The notes under the pieces: generated by a model
Told to the model about the DNA's origin: nothing
What the model saw: only the letters and a program-made list of their open reading frames with translations
The model's database searches: none
Made by a program: the position numbers and the translations under genes
Shown here: positions 33,802-46,085 of the stretch, piece after piece
Numbering within the stretch: the stretch's first letter is position 1
Layout: each line of letters starts with the position of its first letter
Assembly: GCA_019095985.1 (NCBI GenBank)
Contig: CM032661.1
Span: 252,780 to 316,779, forward strand
Direction of reading: 5' to 3'
From: Streblospio benedicti
Lineage: Eukaryota; Annelida; Polychaeta; Spionida; Spionidae
DNA length: 64,000 nt

Positions 33802-35748
33802 CTGTAAAACTAGAAATGTTTGCGCCACGATTTAATTTACCAAAATTTCATGGGTTGGTGCAAAAACACAAACTTATATAGTCAGCAAACATTAATAACC
33901 TATGCAAAAAGCAGGTCCAGGATGGACCAAAATCGTAAAATTAAAAAATAACAAGTAAGTAAATCGGGGAACGCCGTAAATCTCCCCTTCCCGATCAGGC
34001 CATTTCTCCGATCAGTCCATTTTTGAAAAGCAGGCCAAAGTACTCAAATATCAAATCACATGAGGAAAGGGACATAGTCATACAAAATGTCAAGTTTGGT
34101 GATGATAGGTAATAAAGTCTTCCCAGGAGACGTATAAACACAAATTGTAATAATTTGTTTTTAAAAACACATCGTAACTTCATCAAAAAAGTAGGCCAAA
34201 AGTACACCAAAATCTAATCAGCTCTGGAGAGTGGTACAACGAAGCTAGATATGACGTTTGGTGACCATAGGTCAAATACTTCTCCCTGTAGAGTGTTAAC
34301 AAGGTTTATTACGTAACGCTCATAAGTTCAAAAGTAGGCCAAAGTACACCAATATCAAATCACGTGAGGAGAGTGACATAGACATACCAAATGTCAAGTT
34401 TGGTGATGATACGTCATAAACTGTTCCAAGGAGACACATAAACACAAATTCGTAATAATTTGTTTTTCAAAACACATCGTAACTTCATCAAAAGTAGGCC
34501 AAAGTACACCAAAATCTAATCAGCTCTGGAGAGTAGTACAAAGAAGCTAAATATGAAGTTTGGTGACCATAGGTCAAACACTTCTCCCTGTAGAGTGTTA
34601 ACAAGGTTTATTACGTAACGCTCATAAGTTCGTAAAAAGTAGGCCAAAGTACACCAATATCAAATCACGTGAGGAGAGTGACATAGACATACCAAATGTC
34701 AAGTTTGGTGATGATAACGTCATAAACTGTTTCCCAGGAGACAGATAAACACAATTACGTAATAATTTGTTTTAAAAACACATCGTAACTTCATCAAAAG
34801 TAGGCCAAAGTACACCAAAATCTAATCAGCTCTGGAGAGTAGTACAACGAAGCTAAATGTGAAGTTTTGTGCCATAGGTCAAATACTTCTCCCAGTAGAG
34901 TGTTAACAAGGTTTATTACGTAACGCTCATAAGTTCTAAAAAGTAGGCCAAAAGTACACCAATATCAAATCACGTGAGGAGAGTGACATGGACATACCAA
35001 ATGTCAAGTTTGGTGATGATACGTCATAAACGGTTCCCAGGAGACAGATAAACACAATTACGTAATAATTTGTTTTTAAAAAACACATCGTAACTTCATC
35101 AAAAGTAGGCCAAAGTACACCAAAATCTAATCAGCTCTGGAGAGTAGTACAAAGAAGCTAAATATGAAGTTTGGTGACCATAGGTCAAATACTTCTCCCA
35201 GTAAGAGTGTTAACAAGGTTTATTTGCTCATAAGTTCAAAAGTAGACCAAAAGTACACCAATATCAAATCATGTGAGGAGAGTGACATGAACATACCAAA
35301 TGTCAAGTTTGGTGATGATACGCCATAAAGGTTCCCAGGGAGACAGATAAACACAATTACGTAATAATTTGTTTTTTAAAAACACAGGTAACTTCATTTA
35401 GGCCAAAAGTACACCAAAATCTAATCAGCTCTGGAGAGTAGTACAACAAAGCTAAATATGAATTTTGGTGACCATAGGTCAAATATTTCTCCCTGTAGTG
35501 TTAACAAGGTTTATTACATAACGCTCATAAGTTTTAGGCCAAAGTACAAACAAAATTTTTTTACTTTTTTCCTCAAACAAGACCTCTTCAATTTGCAAAA
35601 TCAATAGCTCAAATAGTCTTTGAATTATCCAGACGGACACAGACAGAAGCAAAGCAAGAAATCCCCCTACGGACTTCGTCCGGGAGATTTTAATTTATAG
35701 ATGAAAATCAAAAAACTTAATGGCTACGAAATATTCTAGTTTTACAGT
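33802..35748. repeat. MITE, CTGTAAAACTAG family, copy A, interrupted
   Basis: Left end CTGTAAAACTAGAAATGTTT at 33802, right end ATATTCTAGTTTTACAG ending at 35748, with TA outside. The MITE is split by satellite element copy 2 (33952-35690). Its uninterrupted sister is at 38079-38277. Confidence 0.88.
33952..35690 (-). mobile_element. Pearl-like satellite-carrying transposon, copy 2, with known empty site
   Basis: The junctions are fixed by comparison with 38200-38240, where the same MITE reads AAAAAATAATTTATAG without an insert. Here it reads AAAAAATAA, then CAAGTAAGTAAATCGGGG ... GGGAGATTT, then TAATTTATAG. The element is therefore 1739 bp with a 3-bp TAA target duplication. Inside are about five dimers of about 305 bp. 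Unit a holds CTAATCAGCTCTGGAGAGTA; unit b holds AAATCACGTGAGGAGAGTGA. The AAATCTCCCC motif is terminal at one end and about 23 bp inside the other, inverted. Confidence 0.88.
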
Positions 35749-37382
35749 AATAAAAAATAAAATTGACCTCCCCTCTATGTGTAGGAAAAAAGGAAGGACA
35801 AAACATTTAATTATGGAGCCTAAAATGACTCCTATGCCTTTGTCATTTAATCAGAGAAAAGTATCCGCTATCATGAATTAATAGAAAACGTTTTGTTTAT
35901 ACATTTATTCATCCTCTTTAAAAATACATCTGTAATATAGAACACAGTCATTTATTCATCCATATTGAGCAAACCTCTCACACTTTACAGTCATTTGAAA
36001 TAATTATTTTCTACTTTTCTTTTCAAGCCACTAATACATGTACTTCTCTTTCAGAACAAGTGTCAATCAAGTTTACATAAGCTAAGATTTAAAACAAGGA
36101 ATGTAAAGCTAAAATAAGTTTGTTTTTTTACAAAATATATTGCAGAAGCACTCTGTCATAAATTTGATAACACACAACTGTACAAAATTATTTGATTCAT
36201 TAAAATATCTTAAGATGCACACCACAAATATAAATGTCACAATGAAATTATGCACATACATAAATACTAAACTATCATCTTATCTATGCTCTTTTCAAAA
36301 AATATATTAAATGATTGTAAATCATGATTTCAATGTTGGAACATTTGTTAAAATACAAATACAGAAGGTATTCTTGTTTTCATTGCATCATAAATATTTA
36401 ACGCTAACAAATGAGATGAAAAACTAATAATGATTAATGAAAAGAGATCAAAAATGATCCCCCATCGACATGTTAGGAAATATGATCAATGAGACAATAA
36501 ACTCTGGTTTTTTACACATGGAAGTGTATAATCAAATGTTGGGGCAGTATTAAATAAATAACTTTTAATAAAAAATCGACCAATATAAAACAAAGTATGA
36601 GATAACATCAGTGTCTATTATCTTGCCACTTTATACTCTCTTAATTTATTCTGATTAAAAAAAACAAAAACAAAGCGAGGCTCTTTCCCAAAGAAGTCGA
36701 TGGTTTGTGAGATGAGGTGATGGACTAACTATATCACTTTCGTCAACTTTAACTCCTGCAGAGGCGGCGCTTGCTGCGCTGGCGTGGAGCTCGCTTTAAT
36801 GGCGACCTGGAGAGTTCTCTGAAAAAATAAAAAAATAATAATTTATTGACACTTTGTGCTATAGCAACAGGCACAGTGGGATTGCCACAGGTTCTCTTTC
36901 TAAATTCCTTGATTTGCCCTTGTGCTGTGTTTCGGGGCTTTTTGAAGAAACACTCGTTTCAAAGCTTGCAAGTGGCATGAATAGCATTAAAAGCGCCAAT
37001 AACAACAAGTATAACATTACATCCATGTGACTAAATCAACATATACTAAATGCTGGATTAACTAGACACAAAATATTCTTATAAAAATAATTTATTTAAG
37101 CTTTTGAAAATTCCTTTAATCATTTTAGTTTTATCTTTCTAAATCATTCAAATGAGCTGCAGAATCCTCTAACATTCATCATATCCTATTTACAAATATG
37201 ATTTGCATAATCTAGAGCTTGATCCTGTATATCTAATATATTCAATATTACTTGTACTGAGCAAAAAGTAAAGCAATTTTTATGCTTTTGGTTTATTTGG
37301 ACATTGTCGTACACCTTACTACATCAGCTTAAAGAAGAAGTGAAAACAACAGGCCACAGATAAAGTGAATCATATTAGTATA
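35691..37382 (-). pseudogene. Copy 1 of the SSR1 3' end, with a degenerate last exon
   Basis: Tandem counterpart of 38217-39920. The exon-like part at about 36745-36820 keeps the acceptor and NSPGR codons but then meets a stop and lacks the correct tail, whereas 39274-39353 is intact. Small insertions relative to the intact copy are scattered throughout, which is the pattern of either decay or unpolished long-read sequence. The 3' UTR and intron flanks are also present. Confidence 0.8.
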
Positions 37383-38216
37383 CGTAATGCTCATAAGATC
37401 GTAAAAAGTACACCAATGTCAGTTCAACTGTGGAGACTAGTATAGTGAACTTAACTGTAAAGTTTAATGACCATAGATGAAATACTTTTCCCAGTGCAGT
37501 GGTAACAATAGTTTTACTCAAATATTAAAAAAAAATCAAAAGTAGGCCAAAGTACACCAATATCAAATCAAATGAGGAGTGATATAGACATACCAAATGT
37601 CAAGTTTGATGATGAGAAGTCATAAACTGTTCCCAGGAGACAGATAAATCAATTACGTAATAATTTGTTTTTAAAAACACATCGTAACTTCATCAAAAGT
37701 AGGCCAAAGTACACCAAAATCTAATCAGCTCTGGAGAGTAGTACGAAGCTAAATATGAAGTTTGGTGACCATAGGTCAAATACTTCTCCCTGTAGAGTAT
37801 TAACAAGGTTTATTACATACAATCGTAAGTTCATCAAAAGTAGGCCAAAGTACAAGCAAATTTTTTTGAGACGTACTTTTTTCCTCAAACATATTCAATT
37901 TGCAAATCAATAGCTCAAGTAGTCTTCGAGTTATCAGCCTGTTTATTTTGGACGGACCGACGGCCGCATAGAAGCAAAGCAAGAAATCCCCCTTCGGACT
38001 TTGTCCGGGGAGATTTAAAAAGTGAACCCCTTTCTCATCTTTTATAAAATAAGAACGGAAAAATCAGCAAAATAAATACTGTAAAACTAGAAATGTTTGC
38101 GCACGATTTAATTTGCGAATTTCGCGGGTAGGTGCAAAAACACAAACTTATATAGTCAGCAAACATTAATAATCTATGCAAAGTAGGTCCAGGATGGACC
38201 AAAATCGTAAAATTAA
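37383..38216. repeat. Second copy of satellite element 1 (3' part) and flank
   Basis: From TACGTAATGCTCATAAGATC on it repeats 33043-33950: the end of satellite element 1, its AAATCCCCCTTCGGACTTTG terminus, and the left half of the MITE. It is the second copy of the tandem duplication, joined to copy 1 at ATTAGTA|TACGTAAT with at most two bases of shared sequence. It lacks the 58-bp internal repeat of copy 1. Confidence 0.85.
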
Positions 38217-38277
38217 AAAATAATTTATAGATGAAAATCGAAAAACTTAATAGCCACGAAATATTCTAGTTTTACAG
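38079..38277. repeat. MITE, CTGTAAAACTAG family, copy B, uninterrupted
   Basis: 199 bp between TA dinucleotides, with the same ends as copies A and C. It contains the empty target site of satellite element 2. Confidence 0.9.
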
Positions 38278-39273
38278 TAATAAAAAATAAAATTGACCTC
38301 CCTCCTATGTGTAGGAAAATAGGCAGGACGAGAAACATTTTAATTATATGGAGCCTAAAAATGACTCCTATGCCTTTGTAATTTAATCAGAGAAAAGTAT
38401 CCGCTATCATGAATTAATAGAAAACGTTTTGTTTATACATTTATTCATCCTCTTTAAAATACATCTGTAATATCGACACAGTCATTTATTCATGCATATT
38501 GAGCAAACCTCTCACACTTTACAGTCATTTGAAATAATTATTTTCTACTTTTCTTTTTCAAGCCACTAATACATGTACTTCTCTTCAGAACAAGTGTCAA
38601 TCAAGTTTACATAAGCTAAGATTTAAAACAAGGAATGTAAAGCTAAAAATAAGTTTGTTTTTACAAATATATTGCAGAAGCACTCTGTCATGATAAATTT
38701 GATAACACACAACTGTACAAAATTATTTGATTCATTAAAATATCTTAAGATGCACACCACAAATATAAATGTCACAATGAAATTATGCACATACATAAAT
38801 ACTAAACTATCATCTTATCTATATAACTTTTCAAAATATACCATAACCGTGATTGTAAATCCATGATTTCTATGTTGGAACATTTTGTTAATACTGTACA
38901 AATACAGCGAGTATTCTTATTTCATTGCATCATAAATATTTGCGCTAACAAATGAGATGAAAAACTAATAATGATTAATGAAAAGAGATCAAAAAATGAT
39001 CCCCCATCGACATGTTAGGAAATATGATCAATGAGACAATAAACTCTGGTTTTACACATGGAAGTGTATAATCAAATGTTGGGCAGCATTAAATAAATAA
39101 CACTAATAAAAATCAGACCAATATAAAACAAAGTATGAGAGATAACAATATCAGTGTCTATTAATCTTGTACTTTATACTCTCTTAATTTATTCTGATTA
39201 AAAAAACAAAAAACAAAACGGAAATCTTCAAAGAAGTCGATGGTTTGTGAGATGAGGTGATGGACTAACTATA

Positions 39274-42200
39274 TCACTCGTCAGCAACTCCTGCAGAGCG
39301 ACGCTTGCTGCGCTGACGTGGGCTCTGCTTTGGCGAGCGACCTGGAGAGTTTTCTGAAAAAATAAATATATAATTTATTGACACACACACATTATATGTA
39401 ACAGGCACAGTGGGATTGCCACAGGTTCTCCTTCCAAATTCCTTGATTGCCCTTGTGCTGTATTTCAGAGCACCCAAGAAGAAACACTTGTTTCAAAGCT
39501 TGCAAGTGGCATGAATAGCATTAAAACGCCAATAACAACAAAGTATAACATTACATCCATGTGACTAAATCAACATTTGAAATACTCGTTAACTAGACAC
39601 AAAAGAAATATTCTTATAAAAAAACAATTTATTTAAGCTTTGAAAATTCCTTTAATCATTTTCTGTTTATCTTTCTAAATCATTCAAATGAGCTACAGAA
39701 TCCACCTAGCATTCATCATATCCTATTTACAAATATAATTTGCATAATCTAGAGCTTGATCCTGTATATATATCTAATATATTCAATATTATAATATGAG
39801 CAGCAAAAGTAAGCAATTTTTATTGCTTTTGGTTTATTTGGACATTGTCGTACACCTTACTACATCAGCAAGAAAGTGAAAACAACAGGCCACAGATAAG
39901 TGAATCATATTAGTATATTCATTAACATATCAACCAATACATATTAAGAATTATATTCGTAAATAAAGGCAGTCTGATGTGCACATAAAATGGCAATTAT
40001 AAACCATAAACTGAAATTGAAAAACGCTTAATGCTGTCTTAATCTGGCTAGCGTATTATTTATATATTAGCATTTCTTTGAAACAGTTATTCTATTACTT
40101 ATATATTTTCAAATCGACAAGGGAAGACATATAGCTTGAAAAGGTAACGCAAAGGAATCAATTATTATCCTAGACAAATGCAGAATTATGAGTAGCTAGC
40201 TATTGGCTTTCATGCTTTAAACAACTTCTCGATTACAAGAAAATGGGCAATGCGATCTAAATGAGATAATTATGGTATTAAGGTAACTCAGCCAAATGCC
40301 TTGATGTTAAACTTTTAATCTTTAGGGCAATGAATACAAGTGGGATTTTTCTTTCTCAGATATGTAAAGTCATTATGCCAAATGAGTCAAATTAAGTCTA
40401 CAATATATTATTTATAGTGACTGATTTAAAAAAACAAAACTAAATCACAAGAAAATCTGATTGTTTAAACATTATTCCATTAATGGATTCATCAGCGACT
40501 GAAAAATAACCATGATTTCAAGACAGCATTTGTAATAACTTGCAACGTTAAATAAATACTAAATGAAATTGTTAACAGTAAACATTCATAACTACACCAA
40601 GAGAACTTTCAATGTGTACCACTTAATGCATTCATTCGATGAAGATACTTTCTTCCTACAATGTGATTGAATAGACAGTTGGAATATTTCTTTCAGAACA
40701 AATCTCGTAAAAATTTGTTTAAATATTAAAAAATAATTAAAGATAAATTTCATTTTTCAATACAAATCAAATGTGTTTTTTTTTTTTTTTTTTGTAAATA
40801 TATTATGCCCCATTTATTGTCTTTGGAAGATAATACTTACTGAGTTTATTAAGAGTTTCCTCTGGAAGCCAATCCAAATCAACATCTCCTTTGTTTTGTG
40901 TCCCAACTTCAATAATAGCCTTGGGTTTTCCACTCATACCTTTTTTTCTACAAACAAGAAAAAAAAATGTAAATACATGAGCTATATAAATTGCAAGACA
41001 TTTTTGTGTATATAATGTTCATTTTAAGTTTGCAGTTTAAATTTTAAACATGGGCACCAGCATCAGTGGTTGTTGACATTGGTAGTACTACTAGTACTGG
41101 CAGGTACTTTAGTAATTAGTATGCTATTGAAAAAAAATTGTCCAAATATTTGATAGATTTCTCTATGTATAAAAATTGAAATACACGTTTTTAAATGAAC
41201 AAAGAATGGTGCAAGTGCTTTTTTAAACTACAAACAAGTGTCAGCAGCCGATAATTTCAAAATGATTGTGTAGGTTCACTGAAGAAAAAGCATGGTTTCT
41301 ATCTGATGATGAAAGTACGGTTGTAATTAGCTAAACGGGGTTGGCCCTTGGATAGATATGTAACAGTAATTTTTTTGCAAGACGAAGAGCATTACAAACG
41401 ATATTCAATTTGTTAGGTAGCCCCTAAACCCAATCTGCAGAAAAGGGCTCATGGTGCGTTCGTGTGCTCCTTCCCACCTTGAAAATACGAGCTTCCCATA
41501 CGCAAAATTCACCTGATTGCACGTTCCCAGTCATCATTATATTTTTTGAGGACCAACCTCAGGGATGCCTACCCCTCAATAGCCATTTTTGTACTCAGGA
41601 TGCCCCAAATTAATATTTTAGGGGTATTCTGTGGTGGAACGGCAAACGGTCTACAAAAATACTGGGTGTAAAAAGAAATCCATAACGGCAAAACTGATAT
41701 GTATGAATGGACAAATTTTGAGATGGTGCTAGATTTGTGATTTTTCTGTTATTATATATATTCTGTTGTAGTGGTTAGCAATTAAGTACAGAAATTTTAC
41801 TACCTAGCAGACTAACAGTAATGAGTCGTATGTACGACCACGTAGTTCGTACTTTCGAGGTCGGAAAGCGCACGCAAATGCACAATCAAACTGTACCATA
41901 TCAATTTAGCAAGTTTAGCAGATTGTAAGAAAATGGGTATCTCCACAATTGCTGGAATTTGTAATATGAAATAGATATGTATGGAAACATTATTTTACAT
42001 TTAGAGGGTACCAGGTACACTCAAATGGCATCATTTTTTGACTATATTATGTTTACAATAATTATGAAAATAAATTTAAACTGTCACTTTGTTTGACAAC
42101 TCCTAAACCTGCTCTGCAATTATTTCTACAGAGAAGGCTCAAACTGTGTCAGCTTAATATAACAAGCCTCTAGGAAATTGATAGAAAATAAGGATTTCTA

Positions 42201-45200
42201 CAACAGCTGGGACTTGTATGACAAGAGCAGTTTTATTGCCTATATTATGTTTACAATAATTATGAAAATAAATTTAAACTGTCACTTTGTTCGACAACTC
42301 CTAAACCTGCTTTGCAATTATTTCTACAGAGAAGGCTCAAACTGTGTCAACTTAATATAACAAGACTCTAGGAAATTGATAGAAAATAAGGATTTCTACA
42401 ACAGCTGGGACTTGTATGACAAGGGCAGTTTTATTGCCTATATTATTACAATAATTATGAAGATAAATTTAAACTGTCACTTTGTTCGACAACTAAACCT
42501 GCTTTGCAATTATTTCTACAGAGAAGGCTCAAACTGTGTCAACTTAATATAACAAGACTCTAGGAAATTGATAGAAAATAAGGATTTCTACAACAGCTGG
42601 GACTTGTAGGACAAGGGTAATCAGTGAGGACACATAGTCATGAATTAGTGAAACCGTGTATGTTTGTATCAGATGGGTTTCAAATGCTGTAGCATTTTTT
42701 GCATAAACATCAACTGCCATTAATTAATACATCAAAATGCTATAAATGAAGTTCTTTGAACTTACACTGAATGATGCCAATAGCTGCTGAGCACCCACAA
42801 GTAAAAGCACAGCAATTGCAGCCAAGAAAACGTACAAGAAGAAACTGGAAGAAAAACAAAAATATTTAAATACACAACAGTTTGTCAAAAAAATTTCAGC
42901 ACAAGTGACTTAATATGCAATATACAAGAAAGTTAGTGTGCGCATTTTGTACTGAAATATTGTGGACAATATATTATGAACACAAATATGAATATTTCAT
43001 TAGAAATCTGTTTTGAAATCTTACGTTTCACCATCTAGTCCCTCATCAGGCTCAACAATGTTGATTGTCTCGTTGAAAACAGCATCTTGGAAGAAGTTTC
43101 CTTCCTAAGAAACAAGTGTGGTAATTAAAAAAGAAAAAACACATTAAGTGTAACATTAATATATAGCTTGTCAAAAAACAACAACAATGGCTTATAGGAT
43201 TATATTAAGTCATTCTTACATTGTCTTTGTAATTCAAATTGATGGAGAGACCAAAAGGACGAGCATTGAAAGTTTCACTTGGGGTAAACTGGTAAGCAAA
43301 TGTTGCCTCGCGCTTCGGTTCCACGAGTCGATTGTAGCGGCTCACAGTAAACTGGAATGATAATTTAAAAAAAACACCTGAGGCTAATTCATTTCAATCA
43401 AGGATACATTTTAGTAAAAAAGCAAAAATCAAACAAGACATTAAATAATACATTGAACATGGACTGAAAGTTCTTCGCTAAAACAAAAAATAAATGTTAC
43501 ACTATACCCAGTTATCTACGTACTTACAATCTTTTAAATAACTTACATTCTGAATGTGAAAGCTGTAGTCTTGAGGATAACGGAAAGATGCTTCCATGTT
43601 TTCGACAATAAAATCTTTATCACCATTGTTGATGAACCCAACTAGCAGCTTCACAGCCTGACCAGCAGGGAGGTCTGTAAAAAATAAAATAAAAATATTA
43701 CATTTGCATCCTATACATAAACAATTCAAAATCTTATTTTGTGAGGCTTGAATTGACATGACTGGAAAAAGGAGTGTTCGTTAATAATGAATTACTCCTC
43801 CATCGATTCGCTACAAGAAATCAGAGAAACTAGCACAGATGATAGTTAAAGAAATATCATGCATCGTAAAAATCCAGACATAACTCAGATAATAAATTTA
43901 TAATAGGTCAAATATGCATCAATGACCACCAGTTTTAGTGAGTTGGTATGATGCTGCATCCACATTAAATTGTCCCTCTAGTCAAAAAATAGGTTTGTCA
44001 AACTATCCAATAGCATTTTTATTATCATTATAAATAATAATCACATGGTAACAAGAGTCAGATGGATATACAATTATCCTGAGAATATACGATGGTTATG
44101 AACATTTTCTTGAAATTTCCAAAGACAAAGTAGCAAGGACTGCGGACCTATTGTATCACAAGTAAATAGACATAATGATTGAGAAAACATGAAACCAAAA
44201 CCTTTTTTAAAAAGTACAACACAAAAGTCACATTACAGTCCACACATTTTACCAAATAACCAAAAACATAATGTCAAAATTGATCTTACCACCAGTACAA
44301 ATGAATTCAATGTGAAAGGGGGGTGGGAGTAAAAATTGTATTTCACACAATAACCATGTTAACCACCTCTTTGTAGAGGAAAAATGACCAATACCCATCA
44401 TACCGTATCCCCGCGATTAAACGCTGAACACATCAAATGTGTTAATCTTTTAAATGTAAGCACATATGTTTATAAAGAATAAAATTGGTCATCCTGAGTA
44501 ACCAAAGACACTTGAACATAAATTGGTCCACAACATTTTGTGTACTCACATGTGTGCAAACATGGTCCATGATTATTCTAGATGTGAGTCTCAAACGCGT
44601 CCACGACTCATTTTTCAATAGGATTAAAAATGGTGCATCCCACCGGACCGGTAATACATTTATAGTTTGTAATGGTTTTGTATGCCAGGACTCATTGTAT
44701 TGCCCTTCGGACATACTGATTCAAAATGTGCAAGTCTTTAGGGATTTATTGTTGTTAATTTCTATATTAACCACTGCTTAGGGTTCAAAATTAATTGTGC
44801 GAGAGCAAATTGATAATGTTTTAAAAGATAACCCAATAAGTGCCTTTTCGGTAAGCACATGTGCTTAATACACAGAGATAGATTAATACATTAGTCAAAA
44901 TTCAGCATAAATGATTAGATTGAATCAAAATATTTTATTATTCATGTCATCTAATGAGTCACTGCAAACAAAATACAAGACACTACTTATTACCCTTTGT
45001 AAGTTGTATGTCAGACTCTTCATCAGTTTCTTTAAAACAAATAATATACTCAATATTTCAGTCTTACTATCAACTTCAATTTCCATAATACTAGTGATAC
45101 AGCGAGATGTACCGAGCTCAGATTAATATATGAACAAAAATGTACTATACCACCATTCCCAAGCATTTACATATAACTAAATGGTTTGAAAAGAATATAT

Positions 45201-46085
45201 ACTGTCCGAAAGCAGTTTTTAAATAGTTTACTAAACTTTAGACAAAATAGTTCTGCTTTTTAAAAATACCAATGAACAAAATGCAAACGAAATCCTTCAT
45301 AATGTAATAGGTTAATCCATTTTTATGGATTAACCTAAGATTTTATACTATTTTACCACAAAAAGATGGCGTTTTTTTCAACACAGAATTAACCAGCAAA
45401 TATGTAAACGGAATAGATCGGTTATACCTTTATTAACCTCGTCAGATACACCTGAATAAAAAGAAAGTGAAAGGTTATTTTTTTTTCTAGAATTATTGCA
45501 CACTGTGACATATGGTAAAAGTGACTTCAGAAAAGTTGCTTGGGAAGACAGCTTCAGTTAAACTAACATCTAAGACTTAAGAACTAAGAAGTTGTAACAA
45601 GTCATGCTTATATAAATAGCATACAGACACTGTTATATAGTTGAATTTTTCAAGTAACCTTCAAAACAAAATATAAGCTAACAAAATTTACCCATAGAGT
45701 TAGGTGCAGTAAAGAGCAAGTAAGTGTCTGCGTCGGCAGATGGTTTCAAAGGCTTTTCTTCTTCCTCTTCCTCTTCCGGTGTGCCACCTTCTTCTGTCAT
45801 CGCACCTGGTTCATCTGTGGCCTCATCCTCCACTACAGAAGATGGTTTCAAAGGACCATCTTTTCTTCTTACCAGACATCTTCCCAGTTAATTAAAAATC
45901 TTCCTAGAATAGATTGAAAGATTTGAATAATCAAAAAGTATTCACCTTCTTCTGTCATCGCCTAATATTTCCCTACAAACCTGGTTCATTTTAGTGGCCT
46001 CATCCTCCACTACAGAAGCCTCCTCATCCTCCTCTCCTTCTAAATAAGCAATAACATCCTCTTCCAATATCGAAAAGGTATGCTC
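39274..46085 (-). CDS. SSR1: SSR1 / TRAP-alpha, translocon-associated protein alpha subunit (signal-peptide exon not found)
   Basis: Exons on the - strand: part of about 46010-46085, about 45692-45838, 45428-45451, 43547-43674, 43220-43351, 43025-43104, 42766-42844, 40841-40947 and 39274-39353. TRAP-alpha is a type I ER membrane protein that assists Sec61 in translocation. In order: an acidic lumenal segment ([35 protein letters not shown]), the lumenal domain ([69 protein letters not shown]), the membrane span ([20 protein letters not shown]) and a basic cytosolic tail ([30 protein letters not shown]). Each block matches human SSR1. The junction 42766/40947 is off by one base over a run of seven A. 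The acidic exon is partly duplicated at 45838-46010. Neither the signal peptide nor the start was found upstream. Confidence 0.92.
41454..41883. repeat. MITE with about 40-bp imperfect terminal inverted repeats, in an SSR1 intron
   Basis: GTGCGTTCGTGTGCTCC ... GAAAATACGAGC on the left is mirrored by the reverse complement GTGCATTTGCGTGCGC ... GAAAGTACGAAC on the right (41841-41883). About 430 bp, non-coding. Confidence 0.7.
42041..42614. repeat. 198-bp tandem repeat, three copies, in an SSR1 intron
   Basis: CTGTCACTTTGTTYGACAAC begins at 42079, 42279 and 42474, so the spacing is about 195-200 bp. Copies share CTGCTTTGCAATTATTTC, GAGAAGGCTCAAACTGTGTC and CAACAGCTGGGACTTGTA and differ at few sites. 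More diverged single pieces occur at about 41395-41450 and 41905-41975, so the array grew from an older repeat. Confidence 0.92.
45838..46010 (-). repeat. Partial duplication within the SSR1 acidic exon
   Basis: GTGGCCTCATCCTCCACTAC with CACCTTCTTCTGTCATCGC occurs at about 45785-45838 and again at 45945-46017, where extra bases interrupt it. GATGGTTTCAAAGG also occurs twice (about 45739 and 45841). The second version looks like a noisy copy, so this may be an assembly artefact. Confidence 0.7.

Noticed and set aside
33492-34210. Open frames in the satellite elements (for example YFGLLLTNF and TLQGEVFDLWSP repeats)
   Set aside because: They recur only because the satellite units recur; unit length is not a multiple of three, and the frames shift between units.
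32202-35690. CRISPR-like array
   Set aside because: The units are 150-160 bp and repeat throughout without unique spacers; this is satellite DNA in an animal genome.
33952-35690. Classification as a standard Helitron
   Set aside because: Helitrons insert between A and T without target duplication and end in CTRR with a 3' hairpin. The empty site shows a TAA duplication and an end of ACTTG on one side.
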